A model generated the notes under the pieces. It was not told the origin of the DNA. It saw only the letters and a program-made list of their open reading frames with translations, and did not search any database. DNA of 64,000 bases from Streptomyces formicae (GTDB taxonomy: Bacteria; Actinomycetota; Actinomycetes; Streptomycetales; Streptomycetaceae), in contig NZ_CP071872.1 in the NCBI RefSeq assembly GCF_022647665.1, forward strand, positions 7,130,001-7,194,000. Direction: 5' to 3'. Within the stretch, counting starts at the first letter, position 1, and every line of letters begins with the position of its first letter. Positions 22,939-30,499 of this stretch are shown one piece after another. Made by a program: the position numbers and the translations under genes.

Positions 22939-25221
22939 TCAGCTCCTCAGCAGATCCGGGACGCCGTCGGCGTCCGGCTCGTCCGCCTTGGCGGAGACCA
23001 CCGTGAGCTGCTGGGTCGCCCGGGTCAGCGCCACGTACAGCACCCGCAGTCCGGCGGAGCTCTCGTCGGCGATCTCGGCGGGTGACACGACGACGGTCGC
23101 GTCGTACTCCAGACCCTTCGCCTCCAGCGAACCCAGCGCCACCACCCGGTCGCCGAGGCCCGCCAGCCACTGCGCCGCCTCGGCGCGCCGGCGCATGGCG
23201 ACCACGACGCCGACCGTGCCGTCGACCTGGTCCAGCAGCCGCCTGGCCTCCTCCCGGACCGTCATCTCCAGGTCGTCCCGTACGACCGTGAACCGCGGCC
23301 GTACGCCGGTCGACCGGACCGCGTGCGGGGACCGCATCCCGGGCATCGCCAGGGCGAGGACGCGGGAGGCGAGCTCGGCGATCTCGGAGGGGTTGCGGTA
23401 GTTCACGGTCAGCTCGAAACGGCGGCGCGGTCGGGTGCCCAGCGCCTCGTCGCGGGCCTCCGCCGCCTCGTCCGGGTCGGGCCAGGAGGACTGGGCCGGG
23501 TCGCCCACGATCGTCCAGGTGGCGTGACGGCCGCGCCTGCCGACCATGCGCCACTGCATGGGGGTGAGGTCCTGGGCCTCGTCGACGATGACATGGGCGT
23601 ACTCGATGCGCTCCGCCGCCAGCCGCTCGGCCCGCTCCCGCTGGGTCTCCTCGCGCTGCGGCATCAGCTCCTCCAGACCGGTGAGCTGGTCCAGCGGGTC
23701 GAGCTCGCGCTTCCTCTTCGGGCGCGCCGGGGTGCCGAGCAGCGTCTGGAGCTCGTCGAGGAGCGCCACGTCGTGCACGGTCAGGCCGGCGCGTCTGAGG
23801 CTGCGGGCGAGTCTGCGCACCTCGCCGGGGTTGAGGATCCGCCGCGCCCACCGGCCGAGCCGCCGCTCGTCGGCCATCGCGTCGAGGACGCCCCGTGGCG
23901 TGAGCTCGGGCCACCAGGCGTCGAGGAACTCGATGAACGGGTCCTCGGAGGCCACGTCCTCGTCGAAGGACGACCGCAGCTCGGCAGCCAGCTCGGGGTC
24001 GGTGTGCCGGGTCGCGGCGCCGGACTTCGCGTACAGCGCGTCCAGCAGCAGCCGGCGGGCGCGCGGCCGCAGCAGGTTCACGGGCGTGGTGCCGCCCAGC
24101 ACGGCGTGGCGGATCCGCTGGAGCTCCTCGCCCTCCAGCTCCAGGCGCCGCCCGAAGGCAACGACCCGCAGCCGCTCGGTCGCTCGTGCCTCCCCCAGCT
24201 CCAGGGCCCCGCGCGCGGCCTTGCGCAGCACCTTCAGCATCCGCGAGGAGCCCTTGATCCGGGCGACGGCCGGATCGTCGTACGCCGTCGCCTCGGCGCC
24301 GTCGACCAGGGAGCCGACCGCGCGGATCGCGACCTGGCCCTCCTCGCCCAGCGAGGGCAGCACGCCCTCGGTGTACGCGACGAGCAGCGGGGTGGGCGAG
24401 ACGACGAGGATGCCGCCCGCGTACCGCCGCCGGTCCTGGTAGAGCAGGTACGCGGCGCGGTGCAGCGCGACCGCCGTCTTTCCGGTGCCGGGGCCCCCCT
24501 CGACATAGGTCACGGAGGCGGCGGGGGCTCGGATGACCAGGTCCTGCTCGGCCTGGATGGAGGCCACGATGTCCCGCATGGTGTGGGTACGGGCCTGGCC
24601 GAGCGCGGCCATCAGCGCGCCGTCGCCGATGACGGGCAGCTCGGCGCCGCCGAGGCGGGCGGTCAGCTCCGGGCGCATCAGGTCGTCCTCGACGCCGAGG
24701 ACCCTGCGGCCCTTGGAGCGGATGACCCGGCGCCGCACGACCCGGCCGGGCTCGACCGGGGTCGAGCGGTAGAAGGGCGCGGCGGCCGGCGCGCGCCAGT
24801 CGATGACCAGCGGCGCGTAGTCGGCGTCGAGGACGCCGATGCGGCCGATGTGGAGGGTCTCCGCGATGTCGGCCGTGTTGTCGTTCCGTACGGCGTCGTC
24901 GGCCGGCTCGACCGAGGTGTACGCCCCGTCCGGGCCCTTCACGCCGTCCTTGCCCTGCAGCAGGTCGATCCGGCCGAAGAGGAAGTCCTCGAACTCGTTG
25001 TTGAGCCGGTTGAGATGGATCCCGGCCCGGTACACCTGGGCGTCCCGCTCGGCGAGCGCGCCGGGCGTGCCGACATGACCGCGTTTGGCGGCGTCCTCCA
25101 TCAGGAACTCCGCCTCGTGGATCTTCTCCTCGAGGCGTCGGTACACCTGGTCCAGATGTTCCTGCTCGACGCCGATCTCACGGTCCCGGACCGTGTCGAC
25201 AGCGGCTTCCTGCGCGGCCAC
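22939..25221 (-). CDS. HelD-like UvrD/PcrA-family helicase, RNA polymerase-recycling type
   Basis: A 760-residue superfamily 1 ATPase. The Walker A motif is GGPGTGKTA at about residues 242-250 and Walker B is VIVDEAQDLTPMQW. Further motifs are WTIVGDPAQSSWPDPDEA, LTVNYRNPSEIAELA and, near the end, LRVLYVALTRATQQLTVVS. The N-terminal region (residues 14-60) is a long charged coiled coil (EQEHLDQVYRRLEEKIHEAEF), as in HelD, where it inserts into RNA polymerase to remove it from stalled complexes. Actinobacterial HelD/HelR relatives also affect rifamycin tolerance. GTG 25221 has AAGGGGG upstream. UvrD/Rep repair helicases are the alternative, but the coiled-coil N-terminus and the LVIDWRAPAAAPFYRS segment point to HelD. 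Confidence 0.88.
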   Translation of the reverse strand: MAAQEAAVDTVRDREIGVEQEHLDQVYRRLEEKIHEAEFLMEDAAKRGHVGTPGALAERDAQVYRAGIHLNRLNNEFEDFLFGRIDLLQGKDGVKGPDGAYTSVEPADDAVRNDNTADIAETLHIGRIGVLDADYAPLVIDWRAPAAAPFYRSTPVEPGRVVRRRVIRSKGRRVLGVEDDLMRPELTARLGGAELPVIGDGALMAALGQARTHTMRDIVASIQAEQDLVIRAPAASVTYVEGGPGTGKTAVALHRAAYLLYQDRRRYAGGILVVSPTPLLVAYTEGVLPSLGEEGQVAIRAVGSLVDGAEATAYDDPAVARIKGSSRMLKVLRKAARGALELGEARATERLRVVAFGRRLELEGEELQRIRHAVLGGTTPVNLLRPRARRLLLDALYAKSGAATRHTDPELAAELRSSFDEDVASEDPFIEFLDAWWPELTPRGVLDAMADERRLGRWARRILNPGEVRRLARSLRRAGLTVHDVALLDELQTLLGTPARPKRKRELDPLDQLTGLEELMPQREETQRERAERLAAERIEYAHVIVDEAQDLTPMQWRMVGRRGRHATWTIVGDPAQSSWPDPDEAAEARDEALGTRPRRRFELTVNYRNPSEIAELASRVLALAMPGMRSPHAVRSTGVRPRFTVVRDDLEMTVREEARRLLDQVDGTVGVVVAMRRRAEAAQWLAGLGDRVVALGSLEAKGLEYDATVVVSPAEIADESSAGLRVLYVALTRATQQLTVVSAKADEPDADGVPDLLRS

Positions 25222-25330
25222 CGAGGCCCCCTTCTGACGTGCACTGGGCAGCCGTCAACCGTACGCGAAGGGGGCCGCTCGTGTCAGGCGGCGTGATCGG
25301 TCCGTGCCCGACCGGTGGCGGGGAGTGTCC

Positions 25331-25356
25331 AGGGCCTGTCGTTCGGATCAGGCCCT
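25331..25356. terminator. short hairpin at end of anti-sigma gene
   Basis: Arms AGGGCCTG and CAGGCCCT flank a 10-nt loop and overlap the stop codon of the anti-sigma gene. Only 8 bp of stem, so moderate support. Confidence 0.45.
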
Positions 25357-26263
25357 AGGCGCCGACCTCCACCAGACGCCTGCCGTCGAACGTACGGACC
25401 TCGAAGTGATCGATGTCGTTCCGCTCCATGGCCGCGCCGCCGTGCACGTACAGCGGGTTCTTCGCCGACTCGTGCGTGCTGTTCGGGATGCCGTAACCCC
25501 ACTTGGGGACCGCCCAGGAGGTGACGACCTCCTCCTCGCCGGTCTTGGAGACGGCGATCAGGTTGCACTTGAGCGGGCCCTTGACGTTCTTGAGCTCCAG
25601 GACCGTGTGGGTGCCCCAGCCCTTGCGCTCCATCCCGACGGTCGCGCTGACCTTGGTGGTCGCGTCCGTGGCCTGGACCTTCTCCTCCATGTGGTGGAAG
25701 AAGGCGTCCTCGGCGGGGCTGGTCGGGTGAGGTCCCGCGACATTGCCCGCGCTGGCGTCGTCCTGGGTGACGACCACCGCGACGGCCGGGCCGCCGATGA
25801 TCAGCACCGCGGAGGCCGCGATCATGTACATGCTGCGGCGGCGCTTGCGGGCGCGCTTGACGGCGACCTCGCCGACGAGCCGGTCCAGCAGCTGCGGGCC
25901 GGGCGCGGCCGGGACCACCGGCGCGGCCGCGGCGGCGGCAGCCGTCCGGGGCGGGGGCTCCATGATCCTGCTCTCGAACGGCAGGGCGCCCGGCGCCGGC
26001 GGTCCGGAGCGCTGTCCGGGCACCTGCTGTCCCGGAACCTGCTCTGCGGAGGGCTCGGCGAGCATGGCCAGCATCGGCTCCATGCCCGCGAACTCCTCGA
26101 GGTGGGCCGCGCAGATGTCGCAGCCCGCCAGGTGCGCCTCGAAGGCGGTGGCTTCCGCGTCGTCCAGGATGCCGAGGACGTATGCCCCGACGGTTTCGTG
26201 GACGGAACCTTCCTCGGGCTGTCCGTACTGTCCGAACTGCCCGTACGGATCCTGCCTGTTCAT
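25355..26263 (-). CDS. zinc-binding anti-sigma factor, membrane anchored
   Basis: A 302-residue protein. The N-terminal ZAS-type zinc motif is seen as HLAGCDIC (H-x3-C-x2-C) near residues 44-51, preceded by ETVGAYVLGILDDAEATAFE. A Pro/Ala-rich linker follows, then one membrane helix (SMYMIAASAVLIIGGPAVAVVV, about residues 142-163) and an extracytoplasmic domain of about 140 residues that could sense envelope state. The ATG overlaps the stop of the ECF sigma gene (ATGA), so the two are translationally coupled, the classic arrangement in which the anti-sigma factor holds its sigma factor at the membrane. Confidence 0.92.
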   Translation of the reverse strand: MNRQDPYGQFGQYGQPEEGSVHETVGAYVLGILDDAEATAFEAHLAGCDICAAHLEEFAGMEPMLAMLAEPSAEQVPGQQVPGQRSGPPAPGALPFESRIMEPPPRTAAAAAAAPVVPAAPGPQLLDRLVGEVAVKRARKRRRSMYMIAASAVLIIGGPAVAVVVTQDDASAGNVAGPHPTSPAEDAFFHHMEEKVQATDATTKVSATVGMERKGWGTHTVLELKNVKGPLKCNLIAVSKTGEEEVVTSWAVPKWGYGIPNSTHESAKNPLYVHGGAAMERNDIDHFEVRTFDGRRLVEVGA

Positions 26264-26847
26264 GCCGTGACCCCCCTCTCCTCCAGAGCGAGCTTCATGG
26301 AACGCAGTGCGTAGAAAACACGGGACCGCACGGTCCCGCTGGGTATGCCGAGCGTTTCGGCGGCCTCATTGACCGTACGCCCCTTGAAGTACGTCTCGAC
26401 GAGTACTTCCCTGTGCGCCGGGGTCAAATCGTCAAGCGCATCCGAAAGCGTCATCAGCCACAACGCCTTGTCGATCTCGTCCTCCGCGGGCATGACCTCC
26501 AGCGGCGACGGATCGACCTCCTGCGGCCGGGCCTGCCGGCTGCGGTGACCGTCGATGACGATGCGGCGTGCGACCGTCACCAGCCAGGGTCGGACAGAAC
26601 CGGTGGCCCGATTGAGCTGACCGGCGTTCTTCCAGGCACGGATGAGCGTCTCCTGAACCACGTCCTCGGCCCGCTGGCGGTCACCGGCGACGAGGCGCAG
26701 AACGTAGGCGAGGAGGGGTCCGGCGTGCTCCTGATACAGCGCGCGCATCAGCTCCTCGTCCGGGACGGGAGTGCTGGTGCGCGGTGCAACGGCTCGATGC
26801 CGGGCCTGCCCTGAACGGTCATCGGCCACGGCGGCATCCTTGCGCAC
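26260..26847 (-). CDS. sigU: ECF RNA polymerase sigma factor (SigU-like)
   Basis: A 195-residue group 4 sigma factor. Region 2 is LMRALYQEHAGPLLAYVLRLVAG with DVVQETLIRAWKN. Region 4 is LTPAHREVLVETYFKGRTVNEAAETLGIPSGTVRSRVFYALRSM, with the helix-turn-helix that reads the -35 element. It directs polymerase to envelope-stress or development promoters and is held by the anti-sigma factor encoded next. The symbol rests on synteny (murA-hup-malic enzyme-helicase-anti-sigma-sigma, as I recall for S. coelicolor SCO2949-2954), not on alignment. A basic N-terminal tail of about 28 residues precedes region 2, and the true start could be internal. Confidence 0.88.
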   Translation of the reverse strand: MRKDAAVADDRSGQARHRAVAPRTSTPVPDEELMRALYQEHAGPLLAYVLRLVAGDRQRAEDVVQETLIRAWKNAGQLNRATGSVRPWLVTVARRIVIDGHRSRQARPQEVDPSPLEVMPAEDEIDKALWLMTLSDALDDLTPAHREVLVETYFKGRTVNEAAETLGIPSGTVRSRVFYALRSMKLALEERGVTA

Positions 26848-26959
26848 CTGAACCTCCCGGTCGAGACCCTGTCTGATGTCTGACTGCTTCCCTGTCTCGC
26901 ATCAGTACGGAGGCGCCCGCCGTTGTGCTCAACGCGGCCGGGATTTCTTTCGGGATCTT

Positions 26960-27541
26960 TTATCCGGAGCGACGAGTTCCGGCCCGGCGCCGGTGCCTGG
27001 CCACCCGTTCGCGGTTGCCGCACACCTCGCTGGAGCACCAGCGGCGGCGCCGTCCGCGCGAGGTGTCGACGTACACGCGGGGGCAGTTGTCGCCCTCGCA
27101 GCGGCGCAGCCGGGCGCGGGTGACGGGGTCGGTGAGCAGCTCCACGGCGTCGCGCGCGACGGCGGCGACGAGTTCGTCGCGGCGGGGCGGGTCGAGCGGG
27201 GCGCGCACGAGGGTGCCGTCGTCGCCGCGCACGGCGCGGGGCGCGGGCGGAGCGGCGTCGGCGGCCAGGGAGTTGAGCCGGGCGAGGGCGCCGTCATCGC
27301 TCCGGCGTTCCAGCTCGGCGTGGACCAACCGCGCGACGCAGTCGCGGAGTTCGCAGAACGGCGGGATCCAGCTCGCGGTCACCGCGTCGAGGGGCGTGCC
27401 GGGAGGCAGCAGTCCGGATCCCTTCAGCCACCGGGCGAGCAGCTCCGGCCGGTCCGGTACCGCCGCCACGAGGTCCAGACAGACCCGCCCGGCGTCGAAC
27501 CGCCACTCCCGCCACTCGTACGAGCCCATACCCATGGCCAT
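26960..27541 (-). CDS. CGNR zinc-finger / ABATE-domain protein
   Basis: A protein of about 193 residues. The N-terminal ABATE-like domain shows RFDAGRVCLDLVAAVPDRPELL and LRDCVARLVHAELE. The C-terminal 45 residues are a CGNR zinc finger: RRCEGDNCPRVYVDTSRG, then RWCSSEVCGNRERVARHRRR, with four metal-ligand cysteines. These proteins are thought to be stress-induced transcription regulators binding DNA through the finger. Three in-frame ATGs (27541, 27535, 27529) lie close together without a clear ribosome-binding site; I used the first. It lies 112 bp downstream of the sigma gene start but on its own, so co-regulation is only possible. Confidence 0.85.
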   Translation of the reverse strand: MAMGMGSYEWREWRFDAGRVCLDLVAAVPDRPELLARWLKGSGLLPPGTPLDAVTASWIPPFCELRDCVARLVHAELERRSDDGALARLNSLAADAAPPAPRAVRGDDGTLVRAPLDPPRRDELVAAVARDAVELLTDPVTRARLRRCEGDNCPRVYVDTSRGRRRRWCSSEVCGNRERVARHRRRAGTRRSG

Positions 27542-27603
27542 GGATTCAGAGTGCCCGCCAGGGCGGGCCGCCGGAACCCCTCCGGCTCGCCTGCGAACAT
27601 CTC

Positions 27604-27787
27604 GCGCGGACGCGGCGGACGATGCGCTGTCCCAGGTCGCGCTGGAGACGGTCGCTGTGCTGCGCGGATGCTGCCCCGCATGTGGGAGCTGCGCCAGAAC
27701 GTCCCGCTCGCGTCCGGCTACGACGCCGCGTCCATCGCGGCGGCCGAGACCTTCGACCACCCGCTGATCACGGGTGACGCCCGCCTC
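27604..27787 (+). pseudogene. PIN-domain (VapC-type) toxin remnant
   Basis: Two pieces of a VapC-like PIN protein are visible in different frames. ADDALSQVALETVAVLRG lies at about 27613-27667, and MLPRMWELRQNV plus YDAASIAAAETFDHPLITGDARL starts at 27668. In intact VapC proteins the second block carries the conserved WELR-N-YDA-Y-A-AE and T-DARL acidic motifs. The first half, including the N-terminal catalytic Asp, is missing, a few extra residues (PLASG) interrupt the N-YDA junction, and no VapB antitoxin is adjacent. It is therefore a decayed toxin gene between a CGNR regulator and nnaR. Confidence 0.65.
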
Positions 27788-27798
27788 CCCCAACAGCG

Positions 27799-28953
27799 CT
27801 ACGCGTCCGCGTACTTGGTGTCCGCCGCCGGGTCCAGCGCCAGCCTGTAGCCCCGCTTCACCACTGTCTGGATCAGGTTCGGCGCGCCGAGTGCCGTACG
27901 GAGCCGGGCCATCGCCGTCTCCACCGCGTGCTCGTCGCGGCCCGCGCCCGGCAGTGCGCGGAGCAGGTCGGCGCGGGAGACGACCCAGCCGGGGCGGCGG
28001 GCCAGGGCGTTGAGGAGGGACATGCCGGCAGGCGGGACGGGGCGCAGCTCGCCATCGACAAGGACCGCGTGGCCGCGGATCTCGACGCGCCGGCCCGCGA
28101 GCGGCAGGCTGCGGGCGCGCGAGGGGAGTTCGACGCAGAGGAGCTGGACGAGCGGGCCGAGCCGGAAGCGCTGCGGCTGGATCGTGTCGAGGCCGCGCGA
28201 CTGGAGCGGCAGCGCGGTCACCGGGCCGACGCACGCGGCCATGACGTCGTGCCCGAGCGCGTCCAGCAGCCGCGGGAGCAGCCCGCGCCGCTCGGCGCGC
28301 GAGAACAGCGACGCCGCGGCCGGTGCGCTGGTGAAGGTCAGTGCGTCGAGCGAGCGCGCCACCGTGGCGTCCAGCAGCCGGTCCAGCGGGACCACGTCCT
28401 CCGGCGGCATCCAGCGGTAGACCGGTACGACGACGACCTCCGCGCCCCCGGCCCGCAGCGCCTCCACGAAGCCCGGCAACGGCTCCCCGTGCAGCTGGAG
28501 GGCGATGCGCCGGCCGTCGACGCCCTCCCCGAGCAGCCGGTCCAGCACCTCCGCCATCGACTCGGAGGCCGGCGACCACTCCTCGGTCAGCCCGGCCGCC
28601 CGGATCGCACCCTTCACCTTGGGTCCGCGCGCGAGGAGTTCGACGCCGCGCAGGCAGGCGAGGAGCTCCTCGCCGCAGCCCCAGCCGTCCGCCGCCTCCA
28701 CCCAGCCGCGGAAACCGATCGCCGTCGTGGCGACGACGACGTCCGGGGCCTGGGCGATGAGCTCCTTGGTGGCGGCGAGGAGTTCGCCGTCGTCCGCGAG
28801 CGGCACGATCCGCAGGGCGGGGGCGTGCAGCACGGCCGCGCCGCGTCGCTGGAGCAGCGCGCCCAGTTCGTCGGCGCGCCGGGCCGCCGTGACGCCCACG
28901 GTGAAGCCGGAGAGCGGGCCGACCGCGGGGGCGCCGTGCTGTTCGTCGTACAT
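27799..28953 (-). CDS. nnaR: nitrate assimilation regulator: uroporphyrinogen-III synthase-like domain fused to winged helix
   Basis: A protein of 384 residues. Residues about 10-260 form a HemD-like bilobal domain (LSGFTVGVTAARRADELGALLQ, APALRIVPLADD, TFTSAPAAASLFSRA, ACVGPVTALPLQSRG). Residues about 290-375 are an OmpR/PhoB-type winged helix (VLVDGELRPVPPAGMSLLNAL, VETAMARLRTALG, QTVVKRGYRL). This fusion is that of NnaR/NasR, an activator of nitrate and nitrite assimilation genes together with GlnR in actinomycetes. It lies 87 bp behind narK on the same strand, supporting that role over housekeeping heme synthesis. ATG 28953 is used although its ribosome-binding site is weak. The C-terminal tail is short. 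Confidence 0.9.
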   Translation of the reverse strand: MYDEQHGAPAVGPLSGFTVGVTAARRADELGALLQRRGAAVLHAPALRIVPLADDGELLAATKELIAQAPDVVVATTAIGFRGWVEAADGWGCGEELLACLRGVELLARGPKVKGAIRAAGLTEEWSPASESMAEVLDRLLGEGVDGRRIALQLHGEPLPGFVEALRAGGAEVVVVPVYRWMPPEDVVPLDRLLDATVARSLDALTFTSAPAAASLFSRAERRGLLPRLLDALGHDVMAACVGPVTALPLQSRGLDTIQPQRFRLGPLVQLLCVELPSRARSLPLAGRRVEIRGHAVLVDGELRPVPPAGMSLLNALARRPGWVVSRADLLRALPGAGRDEHAVETAMARLRTALGAPNLIQTVVKRGYRLALDPAADTKYADA

Positions 28954-29040
28954 GCCGTCCGAGACTGGCAAGGGAGCGTGACAGGCTCGGTTCGCGTGCG
29001 TTTCCTCGCCGTTACGGAAGGCGCGCCGGCTCACACCGCA

Positions 29041-30393
29041 TCACACTTCGGCATAGCTGAGCTGCGGCTTCGTCTCGGCGGTGGCGGCCGGTGCGGGGGC
29101 GGCTGCGGGGCGGCGAAGGTATACCGCCCAGGTGACGGCGAAGCACACCCCGTAGCAGAGGAGGAAGGCGACGAACGCGCTCGTCCCCGTCCCGGCCGTC
29201 AGGAACGACTGCCGGAAGGCCAGGTTGATGGCGAGCCCGCCGAGCGCACCGACGGCGCCGATCAGCCCCATCGAGGCGCCGGACAGCCTGCGTCCGTACG
29301 CCTCCGCCGTCTCGCCCGTCATGCCCTTGGCCAGCGCCTTGGCTTGGAAGATGCCGGGGATCATCTTGTACGTGGATCCGTTGCCGAGGCCGCTGAGGAC
29401 GAAGAGGGCGATGAAGCCGACGAGGAAGATCCCGAGCGACTCCGCCATGGAGGCGTGGACGACGACGCCCGTGGCCCCGGCCATCGCGGCGAACGTCCAC
29501 AGCGTGATCCTCGCCCCGCCGAGGCGGTCCGCCAGCCATCCGCCGACCGGCCGGATGAGCGAGCCGAGCAGCGGCCCGACGAAGGTGAGCGACGCGGCCT
29601 GCAGCGGGGTGCGCCCGAACTGGGTCTGGAGCACCAGCCCGAAGGCGAAGCTGTAGCCGATGAAGGACCCGAACGTCCCGATGTAGAGGAACGACATGAT
29701 CCAGGTGTGCGCGTCCCTGACGGCCTCCTTCGCCGCCCCGGTGTCGTTCTTCACGGGGGCGAGGTTGTCCATGAACAGCGCGGCGCAGAGCGCGGCGATC
29801 GCGATCAGCGGGATGTAGATCCCGAGCACGATCCTCGGGTGCGCGGCGCCCGCGACACCGATGACCAGCAGTCCGACGAGCTGCACCACGGGGACGCCGA
29901 TGTTGCCGCCGCCCGCGTTGAGCCCGAGCGCCCAGCCCTTCTTCCGCAGCGGGAAGAAGGAGTTGATGTTCGTCATGGACGAGGCGAAGTTCCCGCCGCC
30001 GACGCCGGTGAGCGCCGCGACCGCCAGGAACGTCCCGTACGGCGTGCCGGGCTCCATCACCAGGTAGGCGGCCCCGGTCGGCAGAAGCAGGAGCAGCGCG
30101 CTGAAGACGGTCCAGTTCCGCCCGCCGAACCGGGCGACGGCGAAGGTGTACGGCACCCGGATGACCGCGCCGACCAGGGTCGCGGTGCCGATGAGGAAGA
30201 ACTTCCCGGCCGGGTCGACCCCGTACTCCGGCCCCATGAACAGGACCATGACCGACCACAGGGTCCAGACCGAGAACCCGATGTGCTCGGACAGGACGGA
30301 GAAGGCCAGATTGCGCCGGGCGATCCGCTCCCCCTGCTCCTTCCAGAAGAGGTCGTCCTCCGGGTCCCACCGCTCGATCCACCTGCCGGCCAT
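29041..30393 (-). CDS. narK: nitrate/nitrite transporter, NarK family
   Basis: A 450-residue major facilitator protein with 12 predicted helices. The two nitrate signatures are visible: GVGGGNFASSMTNINSFFP (about residues 127-145) and GLGNGSTYKMIPGIF (about 333-347), the latter the second nitrate signature. Arg residues in VIRVPYTFAVARFGG and LIRPVGGWLADRLGG match the substrate-binding and loop positions. An N-terminal cytoplasmic stretch (RWIERWDPEDDLFWKEQGERIARRNL) is typical of actinobacterial NarK. It imports nitrate or exports nitrite at the cytoplasmic membrane. The adjacent nnaR gene suggests control by nitrogen status. Confidence 0.95.
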   Translation of the reverse strand: MAGRWIERWDPEDDLFWKEQGERIARRNLAFSVLSEHIGFSVWTLWSVMVLFMGPEYGVDPAGKFFLIGTATLVGAVIRVPYTFAVARFGGRNWTVFSALLLLLPTGAAYLVMEPGTPYGTFLAVAALTGVGGGNFASSMTNINSFFPLRKKGWALGLNAGGGNIGVPVVQLVGLLVIGVAGAAHPRIVLGIYIPLIAIAALCAALFMDNLAPVKNDTGAAKEAVRDAHTWIMSFLYIGTFGSFIGYSFAFGLVLQTQFGRTPLQAASLTFVGPLLGSLIRPVGGWLADRLGGARITLWTFAAMAGATGVVVHASMAESLGIFLVGFIALFVLSGLGNGSTYKMIPGIFQAKALAKGMTGETAEAYGRRLSGASMGLIGAVGALGGLAINLAFRQSFLTAGTGTSAFVAFLLCYGVCFAVTWAVYLRRPAAAPAPAATAETKPQLSYAEV

Positions 30394-30499
30394 GGCCGCC
30401 TCCCTAGCTGCGTCGGGTAGTACGGCCGACGCTAGGGACGACGGGTTTCAGCCCTGTGGTGGGACGTGACCGGCGTGGAACCTTGCTCTCACCCGGGGG

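Noticed and set aside
27799..28953. Housekeeping hemD annotation
   Set aside because: The C-terminal OmpR-type DNA-binding domain and location next to narK point to the NnaR regulator rather than the heme enzyme.
30394..30470. GlnR box upstream of narK
   Set aside because: GTCAC and GAAAC half-sites are present, but the spacing is one base off the usual 11-bp periodicity, so I mention it only as a possibility and do not annotate it.
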